The notes: generated by a model not told the origin, from the sequence alone. 64,000 bases of DNA from Paractinoplanes polyasparticus (GCF_019710575.1 NZ_JAHWFK010000031.1:62001-126000), one strand, 5' to 3'. Counted from the first letter of the stretch, positions 16,593 to 25,292 are shown. Numbers and translations are program-made.

Positions 16593-17168
16593 CTACCCGC
16601 GGGGGCGAAGCCCGTCGATGAGGATCGCGAGCATGCGGTCGAGCTCCGGACGATGTTCGGGCGCGCCGGCGACGGAGAGCATCCCGGTGAGCATGCGTCC
16701 CACGTCGATCGGGTCGACGTCGCCGCGGAGCTCCCCGGCCCGCGCTCCCGCCGCCAGCAATTCACCCAGGATCTGCTGAACCTCGTCGCAGACCGGGCCC
16801 GTGCCGAAGCGTCCCGTGGCGCTCATCGCGACCAGGGCCTCGCAGATGCCGCGGCGCTCGGCGGCCCACTCGGCGAATCGTCCCATCCAGGTCAGCAGGG
16901 CCTGCGCCGCTGGCTCGGTTGCCTGAAGAGTTCGGGCTTCCTCACGCAAGGGCCGTATCTGGTCGCGATAGACCTCCTCGACCAGGTCCTCCCGCGTCGG
17001 GAAGTGACGGTAGAGGGTGGCGTTGCCGACGCCGGCACGTTTGGCGATCGAGTCGAGGGAGGCCGGTTGCTTGCCGGAGGCGAAGACCTCGGCGGCGGTG
17101 GCGATCAGGAGCTCACGGTTGCGGCGCGCGTCGGCCCGCAGCTCGGCCGGTCGAGAGGTCATGATCAT
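16593..17168 (-). CDS. TetR-family regulator, probable CGGGGA-operator repressor
   Basis: 191 residues. HTH: NRELLIATAAEVFASGKQPA then GNATLYRHFPTREDLVEEVY; the rest is helical. The gene is preceded 22 bp upstream by AACGGGGA-GC-TCCCCGTT, and the same palindrome occurs twice before the SDR-AKR operon at 4676-6523. The simplest reading is that this protein represses both itself and that distant operon. A TATATT at 17209-17214 (reverse strand) is a plausible -10, placing the transcription start inside the operator. The start could be either of two close ATG codons (17168 or 17162). Confidence 0.9.
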   Translation of the reverse strand: MIMTSRPAELRADARRNRELLIATAAEVFASGKQPASLDSIAKRAGVGNATLYRHFPTREDLVEEVYRDQIRPLREEARTLQATEPAAQALLTWMGRFAEWAAERRGICEALVAMSATGRFGTGPVCDEVQQILGELLAAGARAGELRGDVDPIDVGRMLTGMLSVAGAPEHRPELDRMLAILIDGLRPRG

Positions 17169-17189
17169 CGCAATCGCTGGTTCGGGCGG

Positions 17190-17207
17190 AACGGGGAGCT
17201 CCCCGTT
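17190..17207. promoter_or_regulatory. CGGGGA-type TetR operator, autoregulatory
   Basis: AACGGGGA-GC-TCCCCGTT, perfect 8-2-8 inverted repeat, overlapping the predicted transcription start of the TetR gene at 16593-17168 and matching the two sites at 4578 and 4613. Confidence 0.75.
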
Positions 17208-17286
17208 TAATATACGCCGACGTCGCGAGCACCTGACCGCCGGAGGCCGCGTCGGCGCCGATCAGGGAGACGACGCAGCGCCGGGA

Positions 17287-17328
17287 CGTCGGGCGCCGCG
17301 CCTGAGGTGATCAGCGCGGCGCCCGACG
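17287..17328 (-). terminator. Intrinsic-type hairpin after PhoX-like gene
   Basis: 15-bp perfect GC-rich arms (17287-17301 and 17314-17328, beginning CGTCGGGCG) around a 12-nt loop, 22 bp beyond the stop codon of the PhoX-like gene. No U-run, as usual in this GC range. Confidence 0.7.
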
Positions 17329-17349
17329 AAGTTTGCCGGGAGCGGCCGG

Positions 17350-18804
17350 TCAGCCCAGGTACTTCTCCCACGGCCCGGTGATGGCCAGGGTCAGGCCCGG
17401 GTCCTGCATGTTGACGAAGAGCACCTTGCCGTCGCCGGTGAACGTCGGACCGCAGAACTCCGAGTCGTTGAGCTGGTTGCGAGCGATCGCGTACGTCGGG
17501 CCGCCCGGGAACGAGCTGAGCACGTGCGACGCGCCGGCGCCGTCCTCGGCCAGCACGAGGCTGCCCCACGGCGTCACCGTGACGTTGTCCGGACCGTCGA
17601 AGGTCAGGTCGGTGTACTTCGCCGGCGCGCCCTCTTCGGCCGTGGTCTGGTGCGGGAAGTACGTGACCAGCTGGATGGTCTGGGCGCGGAAGTCGTAGAA
17701 CCAGACCATGCCGTCGTGCGGCGCCGCGTCGGCCGGCAGGTCGCCGTCCTCCCACGCGTACGAGTTGACGACGTACACGCCCTCGTCGGTGGCCCACACA
17801 CCCTCGAACTTGCGGCCGCGGGTGACCTGGCCGTCGGTGAACTGTTCCCGCACGGGCTTCGTGCGGGCGTCCCGCTCCGGCACCTCGATCCACCGTACGG
17901 GGAAGGGCCGTCCCAGCTGGGCCGAGGTCAGGTAGGCGACGTCGGGCAGCACCGAGCCGTCGTCCATGATGATCTGCATCGCGGCCAGGACGCCGGCGTC
18001 CTGGGCGAGCCTGGTCAACACGCCCGGGCCGGCCTTGACGCCGCGCGGCGCGGTCCAGCGGTAGAACAGTCCGTTGGGCCCGTCGGCGTCCTCGGACAGG
18101 TAGATGTGCGTGCGGTCCTTGTCGATGGCCAGGGCCTCATGGGCGTAGCGGCCCAGGCACTTGATCGGCCGCGGGTCCGTGGCGCCGTCGGCCCAGACCT
18201 CGAAGACGTAGCCGTGGTCCTTCTGGAAGGTGCCGCTGCGGTCGCCCTCGGTCCACTTGTCCCCGGCCCGGTCCTCGGTCTCCTCGCACGTCAGCCACGT
18301 TCCCCACGGGGTCGGGCCGCCGGCGCAGTTGGACACGGTTCCGGAGATGGCCACGAATTCGCCCAGGTTGCGCCCGGCGCGGTCGGTGGTGATGACCGTG
18401 CAGCCGCCCGCGTCGACCGCTCCCGGGTCGTAGACGGTGCCCTTGACGTGCGGCACGCCGAACTCGGCGCCCGGGTCGATCTCGTGGTTCTGGATCAGGA
18501 CGTAGCGGCCGCGACCGGCGTCGTAGGCAGCCATGCCGTCGTGGTCGGCCGGGGTCAGCCCCTGGCCGCGGTCGAGCTTGGTCACACCGGTGCGGGTGAC
18601 GATCGCGTAGCTGAAGCCTTCGGGCAGGGCGAGGATGCCCTTCGGGTCGTCGACGAGCGGCGGGAAGGGCGTGCGGCCGCGGCCCGCGGGCCCGGACGGG
18701 CGTCCAGGGTGGGCCTGGGCTAGCGACGGGACGGCGCCGGCAACGGCGAGGCCGACGCCGGCCGCGGCGCCGCCGGCGAGAAAGGTACGGCGTGAGGCAG
18801 GCAC
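17350..18804 (-). CDS. PhoX-like (DUF839) secreted protein, Tat substrate
   Basis: 484 residues from the GTG at 18804, which follows AGGAG; the longer frame upstream runs over a MarR gene antisense. The N-terminus SRRTFLAGGAAAG is a twin-arginine signal. The body has DUF839 hallmarks: LPEGFSYAIVTRTG, HDGMAAYDAG, LIQNHEIDPG, TPWGTWLTCEETE, HEALAIDKD, YLSEDADGPNGLFYR, and GPDNVTVTPWGSLVLAEDG. PhoX enzymes are iron/calcium alkaline phosphatases with a six-bladed propeller; many DUF839 proteins are untested, so the activity is probable, not certain. Exported folded. Confidence 0.85.
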   Translation of the reverse strand: MPASRRTFLAGGAAAGVGLAVAGAVPSLAQAHPGRPSGPAGRGRTPFPPLVDDPKGILALPEGFSYAIVTRTGVTKLDRGQGLTPADHDGMAAYDAGRGRYVLIQNHEIDPGAEFGVPHVKGTVYDPGAVDAGGCTVITTDRAGRNLGEFVAISGTVSNCAGGPTPWGTWLTCEETEDRAGDKWTEGDRSGTFQKDHGYVFEVWADGATDPRPIKCLGRYAHEALAIDKDRTHIYLSEDADGPNGLFYRWTAPRGVKAGPGVLTRLAQDAGVLAAMQIIMDDGSVLPDVAYLTSAQLGRPFPVRWIEVPERDARTKPVREQFTDGQVTRGRKFEGVWATDEGVYVVNSYAWEDGDLPADAAPHDGMVWFYDFRAQTIQLVTYFPHQTTAEEGAPAKYTDLTFDGPDNVTVTPWGSLVLAEDGAGASHVLSSFPGGPTYAIARNQLNDSEFCGPTFTGDGKVLFVNMQDPGLTLAITGPWEKYLG

Positions 18805-18980
18805 GTGGGTTGGCTCCTGTGACAGTCGAGGTGAACCCGGCCAGCCAACCCGCCCGAGCCGACGCCGATACGCCGTCCACGTGAGGGGACGGGGGTTTCG
18901 ACATGAAATTCCGGCACAGCCCGGCCGCGAAGGAGTGCCCCGGCCGGCGTCCCCGCGCAGCCGGCGTACCCGTGCAATCT

Positions 18981-19406
18981 CTAGGAGGCCGGGGACTGCA
19001 AGGCGCGGTTGAGGAGGGTGGCGACCTGTCGCAGTTCGGTGTCGGTCAGCCGGTTGAGCGGACTCTGTTCCAGCGTCGCCCGGATCACCTCGTCGCGCAC
19101 CTGGCGGCCCTTGGCGGTCAGGACGAGAACGCGGGAGCGGCGGTCCGAGGGATCCACGGCCCGCTCGACCATGCCGCGGTCGACGAGCTGGTCGGCCATG
19201 AAGCTCAGGTTGGGCGCGTTGCAGTGCAGGCGCTCGGCCACCACCTTCATCGGGGGCGGCGGCTCGTCCGGGTCGATCACCCACAGCGCCTGGAACGTCG
19301 CCTCGGTCAGGCGGTGCCGGGCCAGGGCCGGGCCGGCCAGGTCGACCGTGCGCATCCAGATCTCGTAGGACGCCACGACCGCCGCCGTCAGCTCGGACCC
19401 ACTCAT
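18981..19406 (-). CDS. MarR-family transcriptional regulator
   Basis: 141 residues. The winged helix is recognisable in LTEATFQALWVID, MKVVAERLHCNAPNLSFMADQLVDRGMVER and the wing DPSDRRSRVLVLTAKG. Divergent from an SDR gene across 79 bp that contains two CTTCGAG-N-CTCGAAG palindromes 33 bp apart, so it most likely represses both genes and is released by a small-molecule ligand, as is usual for MarR. Cys64 sits in the recognition region and could be redox-relevant, which is speculation. Confidence 0.9.
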   Translation of the reverse strand: MSGSELTAAVVASYEIWMRTVDLAGPALARHRLTEATFQALWVIDPDEPPPPMKVVAERLHCNAPNLSFMADQLVDRGMVERAVDPSDRRSRVLVLTAKGRQVRDEVIRATLEQSPLNRLTDTELRQVATLLNRALQSPAS

Positions 19407-19424
19407 ACCCCCATTCTAGAGATG

Positions 19425-19439
19425 CTTCGAGCCTCGAAG
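19425..19439. promoter_or_regulatory. MarR operator 1
   Basis: CTTCGAG-C-CTCGAAG, perfect 7-1-7 palindrome close to the MarR start. Confidence 0.6.
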
Positions 19440-19458
19440 TATGCTGCCGTCATAAAGC

Positions 19459-19471
19459 TTCGAGTCTCGAA
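19459..19471. promoter_or_regulatory. MarR operator 2
   Basis: TTCGAG-T-CTCGAA, perfect 6-1-6 palindrome, 15 bp before the SDR start and 33 bp (three helical turns) from operator 1. Confidence 0.6.
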
Positions 19472-19485
19472 CTATTGGAGTTGCC

Positions 19486-20328
19486 GTGAAAGATGCTTAT
19501 CGAGGCGCCACGGCGCTGGTCACCGGCGCGTCGAAGGGAATCGGACGGGCCTACGCGCTGGAGCTGGCTCGCCGGGGCGCGCGGGTGATCCTGCTGGCCC
19601 GCTCGGAGAGCGACCTGCACCGGGTGGCCGAGCGGATCCGCGAGCAGCGCAACGGGCCGGACGCCGAGGTCATCGCGGCCGACCTCGCCGATCCCGACGG
19701 GCCCGGCCAGGTCCTGCGGCAGCTGCGCGAGCGCGGGCTGACCGTCGACCTGCTGCTCAACAACGCCGCGATGGGTCCCGTGGGCCCGGTCCTCAGCCGT
19801 CCGCTCGAGCCGCAGTTGCTTTCCGTCGACCTCAATGTCCGCGGTCTGCTCGCGCTGACTCATGGGCTCGGGAACCAGATGGCCGAGCGCGGATCCGGGG
19901 GAATCATCAACGTCTCCTCCACGGCGGCGTTCCAGCCGATGCCTTATCAGGCCACCTACGCCGCGACCAAGGCTTTCGTGCTGTCCTTCACCGAGGCGCT
20001 GGCCGAGGAACTGCGCGGCACCGGAGTCCGGGTGATGGCCGCGCATCCCGGCGCGGTCGCGACCGGCTTCTTCGACGGCACCTCGGCCACCATCGACCCG
20101 AGCGCCGCCGACACTCCCGCGACCGTCGCCGCCGGCACCCTCGACGACTTCGCCCGGGGACGCGACGTGTCCTACCCGGGCCGTGCGGTGAACCGGGCCA
20201 TGACCTGGATCGGCCGGTTGTTGCCCCGGGTCGCCGTCGTTCGCGTCGCCGGCGCCGTCAACCGCCGGCTGCGGTTGCACGAAGTCGTGGACGTCGCCCG
20301 GCCGGACGGCGCCACCCGCGGCAGTTGA
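19486..20328 (+). CDS. SDR-family oxidoreductase
   Basis: 280 residues, GTG start. TGASKGIG, LLLNNAAMGP, NVSSTAAFQPMP and ATYAATKAFVLSF (YxxxK), followed by AAHPGAVATGFF. The long acyl-chain-reductase-like architecture (extended C-terminus with GRAVNRAMTWIGRLLPR) resembles the SDR family c1/DltE-type enzymes. Cytoplasmic or membrane-associated; substrate unknown. Controlled by the divergent MarR through the two CTTCGAG palindromes. Confidence 0.9.
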   Translation: MKDAYRGATALVTGASKGIGRAYALELARRGARVILLARSESDLHRVAERIREQRNGPDAEVIAADLADPDGPGQVLRQLRERGLTVDLLLNNAAMGPVGPVLSRPLEPQLLSVDLNVRGLLALTHGLGNQMAERGSGGIINVSSTAAFQPMPYQATYAATKAFVLSFTEALAEELRGTGVRVMAAHPGAVATGFFDGTSATIDPSAADTPATVAAGTLDDFARGRDVSYPGRAVNRAMTWIGRLLPRVAVVRVAGAVNRRLRLHEVVDVARPDGATRGS

Positions 20329-20371
20329 GCCCGGCGATGAACGACGCCGCGCCCCCGGACGTCGAGCGGAT

Positions 20372-20605
20372 GTGATCGGGAGAGCTCGGGGTTCGCGGAC
20401 CCGCCGCTGCGACGCCGCCGGCCCGGACCAGACGCCGGCGGAGCGGATGCACACCCTGTACTCCGCGAACGCCGATGCGCTGCGCCGCTACCTGGTACGC
20501 CGGACATTTGGTCAGCCCGAGACGGCCGAGTACCTGCTGCAGGCAGCCGTCCTCTCTATGACTGAGCGGCGCGGCCCGGCGGCTTGGCTTCGCGGACCGC
20601 TGTGA
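20372..20605 (+). pseudogene. 5' remnant of ECF sigma factor
   Basis: The frame contains MHTLYSANADALRRYLVRRT then GQPETAEYLLQAAV, matching the opening of region 2.1-2.2 of ECF sigma-70 proteins (LYxxHxxALxRYLxRxT, DLLQExxL). After about 40 matching residues the similarity stops and a stop codon follows at 20603. Regions 2.3 to 4 are missing, so it cannot act as a sigma factor. The start (ATG at 20447 or upstream) is uncertain. Confidence 0.45.
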
Positions 20606-20614
20606 GTGAGAAGG

Positions 20615-20630
20615 TAGAACGTTCCGTCTT
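20615..20630. promoter_or_regulatory. TAGAACG-type operator at -35 of the 20741 operon
   Basis: TAGAACGTTCCGTCTT, overlapping the first two bases of the TTGACA -35 element. Paired with a second site 53 bp downstream. Confidence 0.7.
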
Positions 20631-20657
20631 GACAACAGCGCCGATTCTTGTCATGGT
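20629..20657 (+). promoter_or_regulatory. Promoter of the membrane protein-flavoprotein operon
   Basis: TTGACA (20629-20634), 17-bp spacer, CATGGT (20652-20657). It is bracketed by two TAGAACG-type operators, the same layout as at 25411-25476. Confidence 0.6.
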
Positions 20658-20667
20658 TTGTTTCGAC

Positions 20668-20681
20668 AGAACGTTCGTTCT
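20668..20681. promoter_or_regulatory. TAGAACG-type operator downstream of -10
   Basis: AGAACG-TT-CGTTCT, a perfect 6-2-6 inverted repeat, located just after the -10 where bound repressor would block transcription start. Confidence 0.75.
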
Positions 20682-20740
20682 CGCAGGCCGCTCTCGACGC
20701 CTCGACGGACGTTCGCTCATCGACTTGAGAGGTCAGGATC

Positions 20741-21304
20741 ATGGCGGTTGATGTTTCGTCCGGCACGTCGCCGGCGACGGCGGCGGCGGCATTGCGGCGG
20801 CTGTACTTCGCTCGTGCGGCGTTCGCGTTGGTGTGGGCCGGTGTGACGTTCGCGGTCGCGGATGAGCTCAGCCCGCTGACGGTGGCGTTGCTGGTGCTGT
20901 ATCCGCTGGTGGACGTGGCGGCGGCGATCATCGACGCGCGGACGTCACGGGGCGCCGGCTCGCCGCGCCTGCTGTACGTCAACGTGGTGGTGAGCCTGCT
21001 GGCCGCGGTGGGTCTGGCCATTGCCGGGTCCTCAGGTGTTCCGGCGGCTCTGCGGGTGTGGGGCGCGTGGGCGGTCGTGGCCGGCCTGGTGCAGTTGTTC
21101 GTGGGTGTGACCCGTCGGCGACTGGGCGGGCAATGGCCGATGATCATCAGCGGTGGTCTGTCGGTGCTGGCGGGTGGCTCCTTCTTCGCGGCGGCGTCGG
21201 CGGCCGACCCGGCTATGACCAACGCGATCGGCTACGCGATTCCGGGCGCGATCTTCTTCCTGATCGCCGCGATCCGGCTCGGCCGCACCGCGAAGGGCAA
21301 CTGA
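20741..21304 (+). CDS. Small multi-pass membrane protein (HdeD/DUF308-like)
   Basis: 187 residues with about six hydrophobic helices arranged as pairs (for example FALVWAGVTFAVADE, LTVALLVLYPLVDVAAAI, LYVNVVVSLLAAVGLAIAG, WAVVAGLVQLFVGV, MIISGGLSVLAGGSFFAA, IPGAIFFLIAAIRLG). The repeated GxxxLxxG pattern recalls HdeD/DUF308 acid-stress membrane proteins. Function unknown. First gene of a two-gene operon with the flavoprotein reductase at 21306 (one base apart), under a dual-operator promoter. Confidence 0.75.
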   Translation: MAVDVSSGTSPATAAAALRRLYFARAAFALVWAGVTFAVADELSPLTVALLVLYPLVDVAAAIIDARTSRGAGSPRLLYVNVVVSLLAAVGLAIAGSSGVPAALRVWGAWAVVAGLVQLFVGVTRRRLGGQWPMIISGGLSVLAGGSFFAAASAADPAMTNAIGYAIPGAIFFLIAAIRLGRTAKGN

Positions 21305-21305
21305 C

Positions 21306-22745
21306 ATGCAGAACAACACGTACGACGTGGTCATCATCGGCGCCGGACCGGTCGGCGAGAACGTCGCCGATCACATTGTGCAGGGCGGATTGAGCGCTGC
21401 GATCGTGGAACGCGAACTGGTCGGCGGGGAGTGCTCCTACTGGGCCTGCATGCCGACCAAAGCCCTGCTGCGCAGCGGAAGCGCCCTGCGGGCGGCCCGG
21501 CAGGTGGCCGGCGCCCGTGAGGCGGTGACCGGCAGCCTGGACGCGGCGGCGGTGCTGGCCCGGCGGGACTCGTTCGCCTCGCACTGGAAGGACGACGGCC
21601 AGGTGTCCTGGCTGGACTCGGCCGGCATCACGCTGGTGCGCGGCCAGGGGCGGATCAGCGGCGAGCGAACCGTGGAGGTGACCGGCGCCGACGGTGCGGT
21701 CGTCTCGTTGACCGCCCGGCACGCGGTCGTCGTGGCGACCGGCAGCGGCGCGCTGCTGCCCGACATCGCCGGTCTGCGGGAGTCCAAGCCGTGGACCAGC
21801 CGTGAGGCCGCCGCCGCGGAATCGGTCCCGGCCCGACTGGTGATCATCGGCGGCGGAGTCGTGGCCACCGAGATGGCCACCGCCTATTCCAGCCTCGGAT
21901 CGGCCGTGACGATGCTGGCCCTGCACGGTGTGCTGCACCTGGCGGAGCCGTTCGCCGGCGAGCACGTGGTGAAGTCGCTGGAGGAGGCGGGGGCGTCGGT
22001 GCGTGTCGGCGCCGAGGCCGCTTCGGTGGAGCGGAACGCCGATGGCACGGTGCGCATCACGCTCACCGACGGCGAGCAGCTGGACGCCGATGAGCTTCTG
22101 GTCGCCATCGGCCGGACGCCGAACACTCAGGACATCGGGCTGGACGCGGTCGGTTTGAAGGCAGGTGGCTGGCTGACCGTCGACGACACACTGCGCGTGA
22201 TCGACGAGAGCGGGGCACCGGTCGGCGGCGGATGGCTGTATGCCGCCGGTGATGTCAACCGTCGCGCGTTGGTGACTCATCAGGGCAAGTACCAGGCCCG
22301 CGCGGTCGGTGACGTCATCGTGGCCCGGGCCAAGGGCGAACCGGTCGAGGACGCGCCGTGGGGCCGGCACGTCGCGACGGCGGACGAGCGGGCTGTGCCC
22401 CAGGTCGTGTTCACCGACCCCGAGGTCGCCTCGGTCGGTCTGACGGCCGCGGCGGCCGGGGCGGCCGGGCTGCGTACCCGGGTCATCGACTACAACCTGG
22501 CCGCGATCTCCGGATCCGCCCTGCACGCCGAGGGCTACCGGGGACACGCCCGGATGGTCGTCGACGAGGACCGCCGGGTGATCGTCGGCTTCACCCTGGT
22601 CGGCCCCGACGTGGCCGAGCTGATCCATGCCGCCACCATCGCGATCGTCGGTGAGGTCCCGATCGATCGGCTGTGGCACGCCGTGCCGGCCTTCCCCACC
22701 GTCAGCGAGATCTGGTTGCGCCTGCTCGAAGCGTACGGCCGCTGA
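21306..22745 (+). CDS. FAD-dependent pyridine nucleotide-disulfide oxidoreductase
   Basis: 479 residues. FAD-binding GAGPVGENVA (about 12-21), redox-active disulfide GGECSYWACMPTKALLR (Cys-x4-Cys), second dinucleotide fold VIIGGGVVATEMA, YAAGDVN FAD site and the C-terminal dimerisation domain with HAVPAFPTVSEIWLRLLE. The His-x-x-x-x-Pro-Thr catalytic pair of the dihydrolipoamide dehydrogenase/mercuric reductase family is present. Lacking E2/E3 neighbours or mer genes, it is probably a detoxifying or NAD(P)H-dependent reductase. It is cotranscribed with the membrane protein before it and lies in the TAGAACG regulon. Confidence 0.9.
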   Translation: MQNNTYDVVIIGAGPVGENVADHIVQGGLSAAIVERELVGGECSYWACMPTKALLRSGSALRAARQVAGAREAVTGSLDAAAVLARRDSFASHWKDDGQVSWLDSAGITLVRGQGRISGERTVEVTGADGAVVSLTARHAVVVATGSGALLPDIAGLRESKPWTSREAAAAESVPARLVIIGGGVVATEMATAYSSLGSAVTMLALHGVLHLAEPFAGEHVVKSLEEAGASVRVGAEAASVERNADGTVRITLTDGEQLDADELLVAIGRTPNTQDIGLDAVGLKAGGWLTVDDTLRVIDESGAPVGGGWLYAAGDVNRRALVTHQGKYQARAVGDVIVARAKGEPVEDAPWGRHVATADERAVPQVVFTDPEVASVGLTAAAAGAAGLRTRVIDYNLAAISGSALHAEGYRGHARMVVDEDRRVIVGFTLVGPDVAELIHAATIAIVGEVPIDRLWHAVPAFPTVSEIWLRLLEAYGR

Positions 22746-22852
22746 TTCCCCGTACCTGCGCCTTCGCGGTGGGACGCCCGCATCAGGCCAGGGCTCGAGC
22801 CGCACGGTAGCCCCTTCGCGCCCGAACACCGCCTGCGGCGCGGCGAAGGGAG

Positions 22853-22890
22853 GCGGCGGTCCGCTCACACCCCTGCGAGCGGACCGCCGC
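22853..22890. terminator. Hairpin between convergent reductase and GH65 genes
   Basis: Perfect 14-bp arms (22853-22866 and 22877-22890; left arm GCGGCGGTCCGCTC) with a 10-nt loop, placed between two converging stop codons. Likely bidirectional terminator. Confidence 0.7.
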
Positions 22891-22913
22891 TACCCGTCGG
22901 CCAAGGGATGGTG

Positions 22914-25292
22914 TCAGACGAGTCCGGCCCCGGGCTGTCCACTTCGGATGCGGCGGGCCAATGGCTCGCGGCCGGCGGGCTGGTGGACCGGCTCGACTGC
23001 CTCGGGTGCGGGGATCGGGCGGGTGGCCGAGCCGTCGCGGGGCACGGTGACCGGCTCGCCGTGGTGCCGCAGCTCGAGGTCGTCGCCGTACAGCAGACGG
23101 TAGACCGCCTGTTCGTGGGTGATCTCCACCAGCAGGCAGCGGCCCCGCCAGCGCAACCGGAAAGCGATCCGGGTCAGCGCCTGCGGCAACCGGGGAGACA
23201 GGGCCAGGCCGGTCGACAGGGGACGCAGGCCGCCGAAGCCGGCGACCACCCCGCTCCAGGCGCCGGCCAGCGCGGCGATGTGCAGGCCGTGTTCCGTGTT
23301 CCCGGCCAGGTTGCCCAGGTCGAGCAGGGCGGTCTCGGACAGGTAGTCGTACGCCAGATCGAGGTGGCCGGTCTCGGCTGCGATGACCGCCTGCGTGGCT
23401 GCGGAAAGCGAGGAGTCCCGTACGGTGATCTGCTCGTAGTAGGCGAAGTTCCGTGCCTTCTGCTCGGGCGTGAACGCCTCGGGGCACAGCTGCATGGCCA
23501 GCACCAGGTCGGCCTGCTTGACGACCTGCTTGCGGTAGATGTCGAAGTACGGGAAGTGCAGCATCAACGGATACCGGTCGGCGGGGGTGCCGGCGAAGTC
23601 CCACGGCGCGTGGCTGGTGAAGCCCTCGGACTGGGCGTGCACCCCGAGCTTGTCGTCGAACGGGATCACCATCGCCTCGGCCGCGTCGCGCCACGCGGCC
23701 AGCTCGTCGGCGTCGACGCCGAGCTCGCCGGCGCCGCCGGGATGCCGCTCGCAGGCGGCGACCGCACCGCTGAGGTTCCGCTGGGCCATCAGGTTGGTGT
23801 AGAGGTTGTTGTCGGCCACGGCGCTGTACTCGTCGGGGCCGGTGACACCGTCGATGCGGAAACCGCCGGCGGGCGCGTGCTGGCCGATCGACATCCACAG
23901 CCGTGCCGTCTCGACCAGCAACTCCAACCCGGTCGTCCGTTCGAAATCGGCGTCACCCGTGGTCTGCACGTGCCGGATCACCGCGTCGGCGATGTCCGCG
24001 TTGATGTGGAAGGCAGCGGTGCCGGCCGGCCAGTAACCGGAGCACTCCGTGCCGCGGACGGTTCGCCAGGGGAACGCGGCGCCGGACAGCCCGAGCTGCG
24101 TGGCTCGCGCGCGTGCTTCGGGCAGGATCGCCTGCCGCCAGCGCAGGGCGTCGGCGGCGGCGTCCGGCGCGGTGTGGCTGAGCATCGGCAGCACGAACGT
24201 CTCGGTGTCCCAGAAGGTGTGCCCGTCGTACCCCGGGCCGGTGAGACCCTTGGCCCCGATCGCGCGCCGCTCCGCCCGCGCCCCGGCCTGCAGCACGTGG
24301 AACAGCGCGAACCGGACCGCCTGCTGCAACTGCGGGTCGCCCTCGATCTCGACGTCCGCGCTGGACCAGTAGTCGGTGAGGTAGCGGCGCTGCTCGTCCA
24401 GCAGTCCCTCGAAGCCGTAGTAGCGCGCGACCGAGCGGGCGGCGCGGACCTGGTCGTTGAGGGCGGGCAGCGAACGTTGCGACGACCAGCCGTACGCGAG
24501 GTGCTTGACGATGCGCAGGTGCCGGCCGGGCAGCAGCCGGCAGGTGACCGTGGTCCGGCCGAGGTTCTCGTGCGCCGACGAGTGCACCTGGAAGCCGTCC
24601 GGGGCGTCGATGTCGTGGGCCATGGTCGCGGCCATCCGCAGCCCGGACCGCTCCACGCGGTGCAGCAGAGTCACCCCCGAGTCGTCCAGGAAATGCCCGG
24701 CGGGCCTCAGCGGCTCGTGCAGCGCGGCCTCCACGCGCGGATCGTTGACCGCGGAAGGCTGTTCCTCGTTCGCCACGAGTTCGGACTGCACGACCACCAG
24801 GACCGGCTGGTCGACGGCGCTGACGGTGTAGCGGATCGCCGCGACGGCTCGCTGGGCCAGGGAGACGAGACGTTCCGACCGGACGCGTACGGCCTTGCCG
24901 GCCGGTGAGACCCACTCGAACTCCCGGGTCAGGGTGCCGCTGCGGAAGTCCAGCACCCGTTCGTGCGAGCGGAGATCGCCGTACCGGATGTCGAGCGGCT
25001 CGTCGTCGACCATGAGCCGCAACACCTTGCCGTTGGTGACGTTGACGACGGCCTGGCCGGTTTCGGGATAGCCGTAGCCACCCTCGGCGTACGGCAAGGG
25101 GCGGTATTCGAAGAACGAGTTGAGGTACGTGCCCGGCAGCCCGAAGGGCTCGCCCTCGTCGAGGTTTCCGCGCAGCCCGATGTGGCCGTTGGCCAGCGCA
25201 AAAACCGATTCGGCAGGGCCCAGGTCGTCGAGGTTCAGCCCGGTCTCCCGGATCGCCCACGGCTCGACGCCGAACTTCTGTTGTCTCAACAC
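22914..25292 (-). CDS. Glycoside hydrolase family 65 protein (disaccharide phosphorylase/hydrolase)
   Basis: 792 residues if started at the GTG at 25292 (MLRQQKFGVEPWAIRETGLN in effect), which matches the usual family length; the frame is open upstream but lacks family sequence. Order: N-terminal beta-sandwich (GHIGLRGNLDEGEP), linker, (alpha/alpha)6 barrel with FWDTETFVLPMLSH, and GPDEYSAVADNNLYTN where the Glu (about 488) is the GH65 general acid, then HFPYFDIYRKQVVKQADLVL, and a C-terminal beta-sheet domain. Members phosphorolyse maltose, trehalose, kojibiose or nigerose. No beta-phosphoglucomutase gene is adjacent, so the sugar cannot be named. Cytoplasmic. Confidence 0.9.
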   Translation of the reverse strand: MLRQQKFGVEPWAIRETGLNLDDLGPAESVFALANGHIGLRGNLDEGEPFGLPGTYLNSFFEYRPLPYAEGGYGYPETGQAVVNVTNGKVLRLMVDDEPLDIRYGDLRSHERVLDFRSGTLTREFEWVSPAGKAVRVRSERLVSLAQRAVAAIRYTVSAVDQPVLVVVQSELVANEEQPSAVNDPRVEAALHEPLRPAGHFLDDSGVTLLHRVERSGLRMAATMAHDIDAPDGFQVHSSAHENLGRTTVTCRLLPGRHLRIVKHLAYGWSSQRSLPALNDQVRAARSVARYYGFEGLLDEQRRYLTDYWSSADVEIEGDPQLQQAVRFALFHVLQAGARAERRAIGAKGLTGPGYDGHTFWDTETFVLPMLSHTAPDAAADALRWRQAILPEARARATQLGLSGAAFPWRTVRGTECSGYWPAGTAAFHINADIADAVIRHVQTTGDADFERTTGLELLVETARLWMSIGQHAPAGGFRIDGVTGPDEYSAVADNNLYTNLMAQRNLSGAVAACERHPGGAGELGVDADELAAWRDAAEAMVIPFDDKLGVHAQSEGFTSHAPWDFAGTPADRYPLMLHFPYFDIYRKQVVKQADLVLAMQLCPEAFTPEQKARNFAYYEQITVRDSSLSAATQAVIAAETGHLDLAYDYLSETALLDLGNLAGNTEHGLHIAALAGAWSGVVAGFGGLRPLSTGLALSPRLPQALTRIAFRLRWRGRCLLVEITHEQAVYRLLYGDDLELRHHGEPVTVPRDGSATRPIPAPEAVEPVHQPAGREPLARRIRSGQPGAGLV

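Noticed and set aside
22908..24908. 666-codon open frame antisense to the GH65 gene
   Set aside because: Shadow of a high-GC gene; translation is Gly/Val/Arg-rich with no family, and the opposite strand encodes a complete GH65 protein.
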